Of a DNA stretch of 64,000 bases, positions 1-8,500 are shown piece after piece. Below the pieces are notes generated by a model. The model saw nothing but the letters and a program-made list of their open reading frames with translations. It searched no databases and was not told the DNA's origin. The DNA is taken from NCBI RefSeq assembly GCF_004404055.1, contig NZ_SOHK01000015.1:124001-188000 (forward strand), given 5' to 3'. Position 1 is the stretch's first letter. Each line of letters starts with the position of its first letter. The stretch comes from Cryobacterium ruanii (GTDB lineage: Bacteria > Actinomycetota > Actinomycetes > Actinomycetales > Microbacteriaceae). Both the position numbers and the translations under genes were made by a program.

Positions 1-1
1 C

Positions 2-619
2 ATCGTGGCACCCACGATCGGATTCGGTATCGTCTCCGACGTCGACGACACCGTCATGGTCACCACGCTTCCCCGTCCGCTGCTCGCCGCCTGGAACACC
101 TTCGTGCTCGACGAGCATGCCAGGGTGCCGACGCCCGGCATGGCCGTGTTCCTGGAACGACTGGCGTCGTTCACGCCCGGAGCCCCGGTGATCTACCTCT
201 CCACCGGCGCCTGGAACGTGGCCCCCACCCTGTCCCGTTTTCTCTCCCGCAACCTCTATCCGGCCGGCGCGCTGCTGCTGACGGACTGGGGGCCCACCCA
301 CGACCGCTGGTTCCGCAGCGGGAGTGCGCACAAACGGGACAACCTGCGGCGACTCGCCGAGCAGTTCCCGCACATGCGTTGGATTCTGATCGGCGACGAC
401 GGTCAGCACGACGAGGCCATCTACAGCGACTTCCAGCGGGACTATCCGGGCAGCGTCGCGGCCGTGGCCATCCGTCAGCTGTCACCGAGCGAAGCGGTGC
501 TCGCCGGTGGGCGCTCCCGCGACGCCGTGCTCATCGAGGGCGGTCCGGAGGCCCCGTGGGTTTATGGACCCGACGGATCGAGCCTCGCGAACCAACTCGC
601 CGAACACGGTCTGCTCTAA
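2..619 (+). CDS. App1-like (DUF2183) phosphatase, 5' end cut by window
   Basis: C-terminal 205 residues of a protein whose frame stays open to the window edge, so the real start is upstream. The visible part opens with GFGIVSDVDDTVM, a DxDxT-type nucleophile motif of the HAD kind, followed by IYLSTGAWN, HKRDNLRRL and ILIGDDGQHD. This series is typical of the DUF2183/App1 family, whose yeast member is a magnesium-dependent phosphatidate phosphatase. Family membership is read from motifs; the substrate here is unknown. It converges on an ABC permease gene 27 bp away, with no obvious terminator hairpin between them. Confidence 0.85.
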   Translation: MVAPTIGFGIVSDVDDTVMVTTLPRPLLAAWNTFVLDEHARVPTPGMAVFLERLASFTPGAPVIYLSTGAWNVAPTLSRFLSRNLYPAGALLLTDWGPTHDRWFRSGSAHKRDNLRRLAEQFPHMRWILIGDDGQHDEAIYSDFQRDYPGSVAAVAIRQLSPSEAVLAGGRSRDAVLIEGGPEAPWVYGPDGSSLANQLAEHGLL

Positions 620-646
620 CCTCACTCGCGGGCTGCGCCAGAAGGG

Positions 647-1456
647 TCAGCCCGCCGTGCTCTGCTCCATGCTCATGCGGCGCAGCACCAGGTTCTCGAC
701 CACCTGGGCCAGGCCGTAGAGCGCGAGGGAGACGATGGTGATCACCACGACGGATGCCCACACCTCGGAATTCTGCACCTTGGCGACGGCAGCGACGATC
801 GAGTTGCCAAGTCCCCGGCCGGTCGTGAGCCATTCCGCTAGCAGCGCGCCGGTAATGGCCCCAGGCACCGAGATCTTCACCGCGGCGAAGAAGGACGGCA
901 GCGAACTCGGCAGCGCAACCTTGCGCAGGGTCGTGAAGGCATTGCCGCCATACACGGTGATCACGTCGCTGATCTGCGGTGAGGTCGAACGGAGCCCGAA
1001 CGCGATGTTCACGAGCGCCGGAAACAGCACGACGATGGCCCCCATCACCACTGCGGTCGTGAGACCACGCCCGGTGATGAGGCTGATGATCGGCACGAGG
1101 GCCACGAGCGGAACCGACCGCAGCAGCAGGGCGATGGGCATGAGGGCATGCTCGATGCCCCGCGACAGCGTGAAGAGCACTGCGAGCAGCAGAGCACAGG
1201 TGAGACCGGCCACGAACCCGAGAAAGGCATCGCCGAGGGTCACCGCGAGGTTGTCGAGGATGAGGGCTCGATTGTCGGCGGCATCGGGTACGACCATCAG
1301 CCAGGCCCAGACGTCGAGGGGCCCCTTGGCCAGGAACGGCGAGATGTCCAGCAGCAGGAGCAGTCCCTGCCAGGCGACCAGAACCAGGACCAGCGTGATG
1401 AGCCCGGTCAGCACGCCGCGCGCGACCGTAGTGACCGCTACCCGTGCAAAACTCAT
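647..1456 (-). CDS. ABC importer permease, BPD_transp_1 family (second of two)
   Basis: A 269-residue multi-helix membrane protein of the SsuC/TauC-type binding-protein-dependent permease family. The cytoplasmic EAA-like loop is visible around VYGGNAFTTLRKVALPSSLP, and the C-terminal half has the usual ISVPGAITGALLAEW segment. It is the last gene of a four-gene minus-strand transcript of lipoprotein, ATPase, permease, permease. Its ATG overlaps the TGA of the upstream permease (ATGA), so translation is probably coupled. Most importers of the NMT1/THI5/SsuA class use one permease as a homodimer; two different permeases suggest a heterodimer here. The substrate cannot be read from sequence. Confidence 0.9.
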   Translation of the reverse strand: MSFARVAVTTVARGVLTGLITLVLVLVAWQGLLLLLDISPFLAKGPLDVWAWLMVVPDAADNRALILDNLAVTLGDAFLGFVAGLTCALLLAVLFTLSRGIEHALMPIALLLRSVPLVALVPIISLITGRGLTTAVVMGAIVVLFPALVNIAFGLRSTSPQISDVITVYGGNAFTTLRKVALPSSLPSFFAAVKISVPGAITGALLAEWLTTGRGLGNSIVAAVAKVQNSEVWASVVVITIVSLALYGLAQVVENLVLRRMSMEQSTAG

Positions 1457-2265
1457 CGGCTGCTACGTCCTGTTGTCCACGGCGTCGCAAAGCGCAGGAT
1501 GACGGCGAAAATGGCGTAGCCGAGGCCCGCGGTGACCCCGGCCACGAGCGCGAGGCTCCAGACCCGGTCGACGTTCGCGGTCGATCCGGCCACGAGCATG
1601 GCGATACCCAGCCCCCGGCTGACCCCGCCGAGATACTCCCCCAGAATGGCTCCGATGAAGGCGGCCGGCGCTGCGACCTGCAGCGCGGTGAGCACACTGG
1701 GCAGCCCGGCGATCAGGCGCACCTTGCGCAGTTGGGTGAATCTGCTGCCGCCGTAAACGGTGATGAGGTCGAGGCTCGCGGCATCCGCTGCCTTGAGGCC
1801 AACGAGCGACCCGATGACCGTGGTGAAGAACACCGACATGGCGGCCAGGAACACGGCCGTTCCGGCCGGGTCGCCCGCGCTTGGCGCACCGATCACGATG
1901 TACGCGATCGGGCCGATGGCCACAATCGGAATGCAATAGGTGATCACGGCGACCTGCATCGCGATCTTCTCGATGCGCGGCAGCACCAGCACGAGCGCCG
2001 CGAGGGTTAGGGCGAGCCCGTTGCCCCAGGCGAAGCCGATGAGCGCTTCGAGAACGGTGACGCTGACGTGAGGCAGGTAGAAGGCCGGCCCGTCGCTGAC
2101 GAGCTGCACGAGCACGTCGAGCGGGGTCGGTACCGCGCCGCCGGGCATTGAGCCGACCTCGGCGAACACGGTGACGGCTCCGATCCACCACAGGGCGATG
2201 ACGATCGCGGCACCGATCAGGCCGGTCGCCCAGGCGGGCAGGACGCGCAGCGAGCTGCGGATCAC
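1453..2265 (-). CDS. ABC importer permease, BPD_transp_1 family (first of two)
   Basis: A 270-residue inner-membrane permease related to its downstream neighbour but clearly diverged from it. The N-terminal helix ([20 protein letters not shown]) is followed by a periplasmic stretch and about five more hydrophobic segments. The coupling loop is [20 protein letters not shown]. The frame stays open far into the ATPase gene, but the start chosen is the GTG at 2263-2265, which overlaps the ATPase stop (GTGA). That gives the normal family length and matches the overlap style of this operon. It should form the transmembrane pore with the second permease and be powered by the upstream ATPase. Confidence 0.9.
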   Translation of the reverse strand: MIRSSLRVLPAWATGLIGAAIVIALWWIGAVTVFAEVGSMPGGAVPTPLDVLVQLVSDGPAFYLPHVSVTVLEALIGFAWGNGLALTLAALVLVLPRIEKIAMQVAVITYCIPIVAIGPIAYIVIGAPSAGDPAGTAVFLAAMSVFFTTVIGSLVGLKAADAASLDLITVYGGSRFTQLRKVRLIAGLPSVLTALQVAAPAAFIGAILGEYLGGVSRGLGIAMLVAGSTANVDRVWSLALVAGVTAGLGYAIFAVILRFATPWTTGRSSR

Positions 2266-3107
2266 CGGTCGTCGCCCGTTACTGCCGCATCGCTGAACAG
2301 CAGGTCGGAGGCGCGGTCGTGCAGGGCGTGGAACTCGGGCGAGCGCATCATCTCGGGCAGTCGGGGCCTGGGGAGGTCGACGTCGATGACCTCCTTGACC
2401 CGACCAGGGCGGGCGCTCATGACCGCGACGTGGTCGGAGAGGAAGATGGCCTCGGCGATGCCGTGGGTGACCATGAGCGTCGTGGCGGGCTTCTGCGTCC
2501 AGATGCGCAGCAGCTCCAGGTTGAGCCGCTGCCTGGTCATATCGTCGAGGGCCCCGAAGGGTTCGTCGAGCAGCAGCACCGAGGGCTTGAGCACGAGCGA
2601 CCTTGCGATCGACACCCGCTGCTTCATGCCGCCGGAGAGCTGCGTCGGCTTGGCTTTCTCGAAACCCTGCAGGCCGACGAGGGCGATCAGTTCGTCGATG
2701 TAGGCGTCGTCGACTGGAAGGCGCGCGACCTCGAACGGCAGGCGAATGTTCGAACGCACGCTGCGCCACGGCAGCAGGGCGGAATCCTGGAAGGCAATGC
2801 CGAGCTGGTGCCCCAGTCGCAGTTGCTGCGGGCTCTTGCCGTCGACCCGGGTGGTGCCGCTCGTGGGCTGTTCCAGTCCGGCGAGGATGCGTAAGATGGT
2901 GGATTTTCCGCAACCGGACGGCCCAAGCAGCGAGAGAAAGCTGCCCTTGTGGGTGTGCAGGTTGGCGTTGTCGAGGGCGACGACTTCGTTGCGCCCGACG
3001 GCGAAAACCTTGTGCAACTCTGAGATGTGCAGGCCGGTGCCGGCAGCGTCGCCACGGCCCGCCGGGATCGTCACCGAGTAGCGACCTCCGGCATTTGTAC
3101 TACTCAC
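2262..3107 (-). CDS. ABC importer ATP-binding protein, SsuB/TauB/ThiZ-like
   Basis: A 281-residue nucleotide-binding subunit with all motifs of an active ABC ATPase: Walker [10 protein letters not shown], a Q-loop in [17 protein letters not shown], the signature [15 protein letters not shown], Walker [14 protein letters not shown], and the H-loop VTHGIAEA. This sequence class powers nitrate, sulfonate, taurine and thiamine-precursor importers. The start is GTG at 3105-3107. It follows the binding-lipoprotein gene after 119 bp that hold an inverted repeat, and its stop overlaps the next permease start. It acts on the inner face of the cytoplasmic membrane. Confidence 0.93.
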   Translation of the reverse strand: MSSTNAGGRYSVTIPAGRGDAAGTGLHISELHKVFAVGRNEVVALDNANLHTHKGSFLSLLGPSGCGKSTILRILAGLEQPTSGTTRVDGKSPQQLRLGHQLGIAFQDSALLPWRSVRSNIRLPFEVARLPVDDAYIDELIALVGLQGFEKAKPTQLSGGMKQRVSIARSLVLKPSVLLLDEPFGALDDMTRQRLNLELLRIWTQKPATTLMVTHGIAEAIFLSDHVAVMSARPGRVKEVIDVDLPRPRLPEMMRSPEFHALHDRASDLLFSDAAVTGDDR

Positions 3108-3177
3108 GTGGTTCGCTCCTTGGCACTGGCAAAGCTGGGTGATTCTTGGGGTCAGGTATCTACTTTACGTTCCGGAT

Positions 3178-3209
3178 GGGCATCCGCTTTCTCGTTCGGA
3201 CGGATGCCC
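3178..3209. repeat. 9-bp-stem inverted repeat between binding-protein and ATPase genes
   Basis: GGGCATCCG at 3178-3186 pairs with CGGATGCCC at 3201-3209 around a 14-base loop. It lies just after the binding-protein stop and before the ATPase. No T-run follows on the minus strand. The usual role of such a hairpin is to protect the binding-protein mRNA end and lower expression of the distal genes; that role is inferred. Both arms are copies of the GCATCCG word that recurs across the window. Confidence 0.6.
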
Positions 3210-3226
3210 AATACTGACGGCTGCCG

Positions 3227-4312
3227 CTACTTGCTGTAGGCGAGCAGGTCGGGGTTTTCGGCGTAGACCTCGTCGAGCAACGTCATGTCAAACAGCTCGC
3301 TCGCGGTGATCGAGAGGCCGGTCGCCGCGAGGGTGTCGATGCTCTGCTGTTGCAACTCGTCGCTGATCGAGAACAAGCCGTTGGCGAGGGTGTCGGCGCT
3401 CACGACGAGGTCGACGGACTGAATTTCGGCCTGCCGGGTCTCCTTCTCGATCGTCAGGTCGAAGGTCGGCCCGTAGGTGTCGAGGGTGAGTTTCGCGGCG
3501 GCCTTCGGGTCGTTGATCGCGTCGGTCCAGCCGCGAATCTCGGCCACGAGCAGAGCCTTGAGCTTCTCCCGGTCGTTCTTGATCGCGTCGTCGGTGACCG
3601 TGAGCGTCTCCGCCACGAAGGGGAGGCCGAAGTCGGCCAGCGGCAGGTTCACCGGGTCGAGTCCGAGCAGTTCGGCGTCGATGGATTCATTGGTGAGGTA
3701 GGAGAACCAGCCGTCGACCTCGCCGTTGAACAGCGGGGTCGGGTCGTACTGCACCGGAAGAGTGGTCAGCGAGTCTTCGTCGATGTCGTTGATCTCGAGG
3801 AAGGCCTCCCAGAGGCTCAGGTTGCTGGCCTGGACGCCGATGGTCTTTCCCTTCAGGTCGTCAAGGCTCGCGATGTTGCCCTTGTCGGCCAGCGAAAGAA
3901 TGGTGAACGGGTTCTTCTGGTAGGTGGCGCCGATGATCTTCAGCGGTGCACCCTCGTTGGCGATGATGGTGCCGGTCGAGATCGCGTTGCCGATACCCAT
4001 GTCGACGTTGCCCGAGATGACGGCCGCTTCGATCGAAGCCGGCCCCTCGATCATGTCGACGGAGTCGAAGCCCGCCTCGGTGAAGTATCCGTTCTCATCG
4101 GCGAGGTACTCCCCCATGAATTCTGCGTTCTTGATCCAGCTGAACTGAATACTCGCGTCCCCGAAGGATGCCGCACCGCTGTCGGCCCCGGCCACTTCCG
4201 CGTCGCCGCCCGCACACGCTGCCAGGGAGAGCGTCAGGACGGCAGCGACCGCTACGCCGCGCACCACCCGGGTTGCCGATCGACGAGTGAACAAGCCTCT
4301 GGATGGTGTCAT
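3227..4312 (-). CDS. ABC transporter substrate-binding lipoprotein, NMT1/THI5/SsuA-like
   Basis: A 361-residue exported lipoprotein. The N-terminus has an arginine-rich region, a hydrophobic core and the lipobox LAAC with the lipidated Cys at residue 33. The mature part follows the NMT1/THI5-like fold: FSWIKNAEFMGEYLADENGY near the start, then DMGIGNAISTG, LKGKTIGV and a C-terminal helical region. Family members bind thiamine pyrimidine precursors, aliphatic sulfonates or similar small ligands; WIKNAEFMG resembles the pyrimidine-binding branch, but this is weak. The frame is open further upstream; the ATG at 4310-4312 is chosen because it directly precedes the signal peptide. First gene of the importer operon. 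Confidence 0.9.
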   Translation of the reverse strand: MTPSRGLFTRRSATRVVRGVAVAAVLTLSLAACAGGDAEVAGADSGAASFGDASIQFSWIKNAEFMGEYLADENGYFTEAGFDSVDMIEGPASIEAAVISGNVDMGIGNAISTGTIIANEGAPLKIIGATYQKNPFTILSLADKGNIASLDDLKGKTIGVQASNLSLWEAFLEINDIDEDSLTTLPVQYDPTPLFNGEVDGWFSYLTNESIDAELLGLDPVNLPLADFGLPFVAETLTVTDDAIKNDREKLKALLVAEIRGWTDAINDPKAAAKLTLDTYGPTFDLTIEKETRQAEIQSVDLVVSADTLANGLFSISDELQQQSIDTLAATGLSITASELFDMTLLDEVYAENPDLLAYSK

Positions 4313-4535
4313 TGCGGGATTCCTCTCGAGGGTGCAAGGGCGCTGTAGGGATACAGCTGCTGTGGTTGCTGAAACACTGGTTCTCGGGTGCTGTCGAAGC
4401 GCACGAAGAACCCAAGGTGGAAGTGTATGCGTGTCATGTATCGGTCCCAGTTCGACTTTGTTTCGAACGGATGACGACAAAGGGAGGATATCCTCCGCTA
4501 GAACGGCTCGATGCCCGGTCGGCCTGAACCTGTGG

Positions 4536-5576
4536 TTACGGGCCGGAAGGCGCCAGGATACGGTCGAGTCCGCGGTTGATCTGCCGGGCCCACAGGGGAC
4601 CGCGGTAGAGGAACGCCGTATACCCCTGCACGAGGGTGGCGCCGGCGGCGAGGCGTTCAGCCACCTGGGCGGCCGTGTCCACCCCGCCGACCGAGATGAC
4701 GCAGAATTCGGGCGGCACGACGGCACGAATCTGCTGCAGGATGGCGAGCGACCGGGCGTGCAGCGGGGCGCCGGACAGCCCGCCTGCTCCGGCAGCGGCG
4801 ACGGTGGCGGCATCCGTTTTGAGACCGGTGCGGGAGATCGTCGTATTGGTGGCGATGATGCCGTCCAGGCCGAGTTCGACGGCGAGGGCAGCGATGCGTG
4901 CGACTTCGGCGTCCTCGAGGTCGGGGGCGATTTTCACGAGCAGCGGGGTGGTGCCGGCGGCTCGTTTGACCGCCGTCAGCAGCGGAGCCAACTGGTCCAG
5001 CTCCTGCAGTCCGCGCAGGCCCGGCGTGTTGGGCGAACTCACGTTGACCACGAGATAGTCGGCGACGGCGGCGAGGGTTTGAGCGCTCCGCAGGTAATCG
5101 GCCGTGGCGTCCTCGACGGCGGTGACGCGACTCTTGCCGATGTTGATGCCGAGCACCGGGCGGCCACGGACGGCACGCACCCGGGTGAGCCGCACAACGG
5201 CCGCGGCGGCGCCGTGGTTGTTGAAGCCCATGCGATTGATGATCGCGCCATCGGCCACGAGCCGGAACAGGCGAGGTTTCGGGTTGCCTGGCTGGGCGAG
5301 CGCGGTGAGTGTGCCCACCTCGATGTGGCCGAAGCCGAGCTGGCCAAGCCCAAGCACGGCCTCACCGTCTTTGTCGAAGCCGGCCGCGACGCCGAACGGC
5401 GACGTGAAGTGCAGGCCGAGCGTTCTCACGCTCAGATCGGTGCGGGGGCGGGTGAACCGGTGCACGAGGCGCCCGATCCCGAGGTTCGGCAGCAACCGGA
5501 TAACGGTGAAGGCCAGGTGGTGGGCGCGCTCGGGATCCATCCGGGTGAGCACGAGCTTGAAGAACAGCGGATACAT
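4536..5576 (-). CDS. pyrD: dihydroorotate dehydrogenase (quinone), class 2
   Basis: A 346-residue membrane-associated flavoprotein that oxidises dihydroorotate to orotate with quinone as acceptor, the fourth step of pyrimidine synthesis. Class 2 is shown by the N-terminal extension with MYPLFFKLVLTRMDPERAHH before the barrel. FMN and substrate motifs are present: SPFGVAAGFDKDGEA, GFGHIEVGTLT, the active-site region NVSSPNTPGLR with the class 2 catalytic serine, and ISVGGVDTA. Length matches the family. It lies six bases downstream of nrdR and is probably co-transcribed with it. The 223 bp between pyrD and the upstream end of the transporter operon show no recognised riboswitch. Confidence 0.96.
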   Translation of the reverse strand: MYPLFFKLVLTRMDPERAHHLAFTVIRLLPNLGIGRLVHRFTRPRTDLSVRTLGLHFTSPFGVAAGFDKDGEAVLGLGQLGFGHIEVGTLTALAQPGNPKPRLFRLVADGAIINRMGFNNHGAAAAVVRLTRVRAVRGRPVLGINIGKSRVTAVEDATADYLRSAQTLAAVADYLVVNVSSPNTPGLRGLQELDQLAPLLTAVKRAAGTTPLLVKIAPDLEDAEVARIAALAVELGLDGIIATNTTISRTGLKTDAATVAAAGAGGLSGAPLHARSLAILQQIRAVVPPEFCVISVGGVDTAAQVAERLAAGATLVQGYTAFLYRGPLWARQINRGLDRILAPSGP

Positions 5577-5582
5577 CGTGCC

Positions 5583-6101
5583 CTAAGGTTTGTTGGAGGT
5601 GGGTGCGGTGTCGACCGGAGCGGCATCCGCCGCCGTGTGGGTCTGCGAACGTATCGTGTGCTCGGTGCGCAGCTGGGTGATGGCGCTCTCGAAGTCGTCG
5701 AGCGAGTCAAAACCCTGGTAGACGCTCGCGAAGCGCAGGTAGGCGACCTCGTCGAGGTCACGCAGCGGCGGCAGAATCGCCAGACCGATATCGTTGGCGT
5801 CAACCTGCGAGGCACCGGTCTGGCGGATGGTCTCCTCGACCTTCTGGGCCAGCATGGCGAGGTCGGAGTCCGTCACTGGCCGCCCCTGGCAGGCCTTACG
5901 CACGCCGGAGACGATCTTCTCCCGACTGAACGGTTCGACAACGCCGCTGCGCTTGATGATGTTGAGGCTCGCAGTCTCGCTGGTGCTGAAGCGGCGGCCG
6001 CACTCCGGGCACTGCCGACGGCGTCGGATCGACAGTCCGTCGTCGCTCGTGCGCGAGTCGACGACTCGGGAATCGGGGTGGCGACAGAACGGGCAAAACA
6101 T
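5583..6101 (-). CDS. nrdR: transcriptional repressor NrdR
   Basis: A 172-residue repressor of ribonucleotide reductase genes that senses the ATP/dATP state. The zinc ribbon is complete at the N-terminus ([17 protein letters not shown], then [12 protein letters not shown]), followed by an ATP-cone domain ([18 protein letters not shown] onward). The tail after about residue 150 is variable. The start ATG at 6099-6101 places the first CxxC correctly. A TAGGCT hexamer lies nine bases upstream, giving a transcript with almost no leader. No nrd genes are in the window; it sits with pyrD and hisD. Confidence 0.96.
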   Translation of the reverse strand: MFCPFCRHPDSRVVDSRTSDDGLSIRRRRQCPECGRRFSTSETASLNIIKRSGVVEPFSREKIVSGVRKACQGRPVTDSDLAMLAQKVEETIRQTGASQVDANDIGLAILPPLRDLDEVAYLRFASVYQGFDSLDDFESAITQLRTEHTIRSQTHTAADAAPVDTAPTSNKP

Positions 6102-6207
6102 GGTGCTGCCAGCCTAGCGGTCCACAAACCAGAGTTATTCGCGCAAGCCGGTGAATGCTTGCTTCGGGTGGGCCGAAGCGCCATCACCCGCTCTCGTGCC
6201 CGGGGGC

Positions 6208-7512
6208 TTATTGGAACCGGGCGGTGACCGCGTCGCCGTGCGCCGGCAGGGCCTCCGCGTTGGAGAGCGCCGCGATGTGCTCGGCGACCGCTTCAAGCGC
6301 CTGGCGGCTGTACCGCACGATTTGCTGGGGACGCAGGAACGTGTAGGCGCCGAGGCCCGACGAGAATCGGGCCTGGCCTCCGGTCGGCAGCACGTGGTTA
6401 GAGCCGGCGACGTAGTCGCCGAGGCTCACCGGCGAGTATGGGCCGAGAAAGATCGCGCCGGCGTTCTCGATGGTGGCGAGCACCGCATCGGGATCGCTGG
6501 TCTGAATCTCGAGGTGCTCCGGTCCGAACGCATTGCTGAAGGCGGCGGCGACCTTCAGGTCGTCGACGAGCACGATCGCCGACTGGCGGCCGCCCAGCGC
6601 CGCGGTCACCCGTTCGCTGTGAAAAGTCGATGCCGCCAGCACACTCAGGCGCGCCGCGACGGCGTCGGCGAGGTCGGGCGAATCGGTCACGAGCACGGCC
6701 GCGGCCAGTTCGTCGTGCTCCGCCTGGCTGACCAGGTCGGCAGCGATGAGCAGCGGGTCGGCGGCGGCATCCGCTATCACGAGGATATCGGTGGGGCCGG
6801 CCTCGGAGTCGATGCCGGCCTGCCCACGAATGAGGCGTTTGGCAGCGGCGACGTAGACGTTGCCGGGTCCGGTGACGATCTGCACCGGCTCGAGACCGAT
6901 ACCGGCGACCCCGTAGGCGAGGGCGCCGATCGCGCCGGCGCCGCCCATGGCGTAGATCTCATCGACGCCGAGCAGCCCGGCGACAGCGAGGATGGTCGGG
7001 TGTACACGGCCGTCGAAGTGGCTCTGAGGTGGCGAAGCCAGAGCGATCGACTGCACGCCGGAGACCTGGGCGGGTACGACGTTCATCACGACGCTCGAAG
7101 GGTAGACGGCCTTACCGCCGGGAACGTAGAGGCCGACCCGGTTCACCGGCTGCCAGCGCTGCGTGACCGTGGCCCCGGCCTCGATCGTGGTCGTCAGGTG
7201 CGGGGGCACCTGCGCGGCGCTGGCCAGGCGCACCCGCCGGATGGTCTCGGTGATGGCCGTACGCACGGCCGGGTCGAGCCCGGCAATCGCGTCGGCAATG
7301 TGGCTGGCGGGAACGCGCACCTGGCCCGGGCGCACCCGGTCGAGGCGTTCGGCCTGATCGAGCAGGGCCGCCTCGCCGCGCTCGCGCACGTCGGCGATGA
7401 GCTCGGCCGCGATGTCGGCGGCGACGGCGACGCTCGTGAGGGCGCGCGGTACGGAAGCCAGGAGTGCGGCCGGTGTCGGCTCGCTCCCGCGAAGGTCAAT
7501 AGTCTGAATCAT
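6208..7512 (-). CDS. hisD: histidinol dehydrogenase
   Basis: A 434-residue zinc enzyme catalysing the last two oxidations of histidine synthesis, L-histidinol to L-histidine with two NAD. Diagnostic stretches include YVPGGKAVYPSSVVMNV, GVDEIYAMGGAGAIGALAYG, VTGPGNVYVAAAKR and GPTDILVIADAAADP. The C-terminal substrate and zinc region (FGPEHLEIQT, GSNHVLPTGGQARFSSGL) is intact and length is standard. The rest of the his operon is not in the window. It is divergent from the flavin reductase gene across 76 bp; a TAGGCT -10-like hexamer stands eight bases before its ATG. Confidence 0.97.
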   Translation of the reverse strand: MIQTIDLRGSEPTPAALLASVPRALTSVAVAADIAAELIADVRERGEAALLDQAERLDRVRPGQVRVPASHIADAIAGLDPAVRTAITETIRRVRLASAAQVPPHLTTTIEAGATVTQRWQPVNRVGLYVPGGKAVYPSSVVMNVVPAQVSGVQSIALASPPQSHFDGRVHPTILAVAGLLGVDEIYAMGGAGAIGALAYGVAGIGLEPVQIVTGPGNVYVAAAKRLIRGQAGIDSEAGPTDILVIADAAADPLLIAADLVSQAEHDELAAAVLVTDSPDLADAVAARLSVLAASTFHSERVTAALGGRQSAIVLVDDLKVAAAFSNAFGPEHLEIQTSDPDAVLATIENAGAIFLGPYSPVSLGDYVAGSNHVLPTGGQARFSSGLGAYTFLRPQQIVRYSRQALEAVAEHIAALSNAEALPAHGDAVTARFQ

Positions 7513-7588
7513 CGTGACTCAGCCTATCCGTGAACCCGGCGTAACCATCAGCGCACGGGAATAGGCTGGCACTGAAACAGATTGTTGG

Positions 7589-8164
7589 ATGAGAATGCAA
7601 AGCAACGTTGAACCCTGTGTAACTACTGTGCCCGCGATCACGCTGGCCGCAGCCCCGCCACTCGCCGCTGACCCCAATGCCCCCGACGACCTCGCCGCGT
7701 TCAAGCACGCGTTCCGCCGTCACGCCGCCGGGGTCGCCGCGATAACGACCTTGGCCCCCGACGGCAGCCCGGTCGGCTTCACTGCGACGTCCCTCGCGTC
7801 GCTCTCCGCGGTTCCGCCGCTCGCCACGTTCAACATGGCCCGATCGGCGAGCTCCTGGGCGTCGATCGCCGCCGCCGACCGCGTGGTTATCCACATGCTC
7901 GGCGCACACAACCGAGGCGTCGCCGAGAAACTCGCCGGGCCGCACACCGAACGCTTCGTCGGTGAGCACTGGCAGCCCGGCCCCTACGGACTTCCGGTGC
8001 TAGAGGGCGTGACCAGCTGGATGATCGGCCGCATCGTCGAACGGGTGTCGGTGCACAATAATGCCGTCGTCGTCGTGCAGATCGAGGGTGGTGGCATGGG
8101 CCCTGACGATGAGGCCCTGCTCTACCATGAGCGCACCTACCGAGTACCGGGCGCCGCCGTCTAG
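7589..8164 (+). CDS. flavin reductase-like FMN-binding protein
   Basis: A 191-residue protein of the flavin reductase-like split-barrel family (HpaC/DIM6/NTAB type), which supplies reduced flavin to monooxygenases. After a non-conserved 35-residue N-terminus come FKHAFRRHAAGVAAITT, GFTATSLASLSAVPPLATFN, the SSWASIAAADRVVIHML segment, and a late conserved histidine in ALLYHERTYR. The partner oxygenase is not visible. The start ATG at 7589 has no strong ribosome site; a TAGGCT hexamer stands about 20 bases upstream. It precedes the only visibly decaying segment of the window. Confidence 0.85.
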   Translation: MRMQSNVEPCVTTVPAITLAAAPPLAADPNAPDDLAAFKHAFRRHAAGVAAITTLAPDGSPVGFTATSLASLSAVPPLATFNMARSASSWASIAAADRVVIHMLGAHNRGVAEKLAGPHTERFVGEHWQPGPYGLPVLEGVTSWMIGRIVERVSVHNNAVVVVQIEGGGMGPDDEALLYHERTYRVPGAAV

Positions 8165-8375
8165 ACCGACGCTTTCGGGCTGGCAGCTTTCCAGGTCATA
8201 GAACGTCTCGGCAACCTGCGCGCCCAGCCACTCGGCGCGAACCATACCCCGGGTAACAGAGGACCAATCGAGCAAGGCTGCAACGAACGGGCGATCAATC
8301 CCTGTCCTTCGGCGCCGGGTTCGAGACAGCAACCAACTTTGCAGATGCCCTAGCCGCGTCGAAGGTGACAAACAT
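8165..8375 (-). pseudogene. probable frameshifted remnant of a small unknown gene
   Basis: The 336 bases between the flavin reductase and the hydrolase have no intact gene. On the minus strand two adjacent frames read like protein: VMFVTFDAARASAKLVAVSN from about 8378, ending at a stop just after KDRD, and then, one frame away, RPFVAALLDWSSVTRGMVRA and EWLGAQVAETFYDLES. Removing one base from the CCC run at 8300-8302 would join them into a single frame of about 70 residues. No family is recognised. The lower end runs into the antisense of the flavin reductase and cannot be fixed. This is inference from protein-like composition only. Confidence 0.3.
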
Positions 8376-8488
8376 GACCCCCGCCGACCCGCGCCTCGTT
8401 GTCCCACATTCCGCAGATTCGGGCACCGGCGGAGCGGCATGCCCAGCAACGAGGTTGATCATCGCTTTCCTGAAAAGCGAACTGTTCG

Positions 8489-8494
8489 TAATGT
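8489..8494 (+). promoter_or_regulatory. -10 element of a likely leaderless promoter (hydrolase)
   Basis: TAATGT is followed by six bases and then the ATG at 8501. This matches the TANNNT-N6-RTG geometry seen in front of several other genes here. No ribosome-binding site is present. Confidence 0.45.
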
Positions 8495-8500
8495 GGTCCC

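Noticed and set aside
4313-4535. Possible thiamine (TPP) riboswitch before the binding-protein gene
   Set aside because: The region was read on the minus strand for the conserved CUGAGA and ACCUGAUC elements; neither is present.
4287-6227. Long plus-strand frame (646 codons) opposite pyrD and nrdR
   Set aside because: Antisense of two conserved genes with no recognisable domain.
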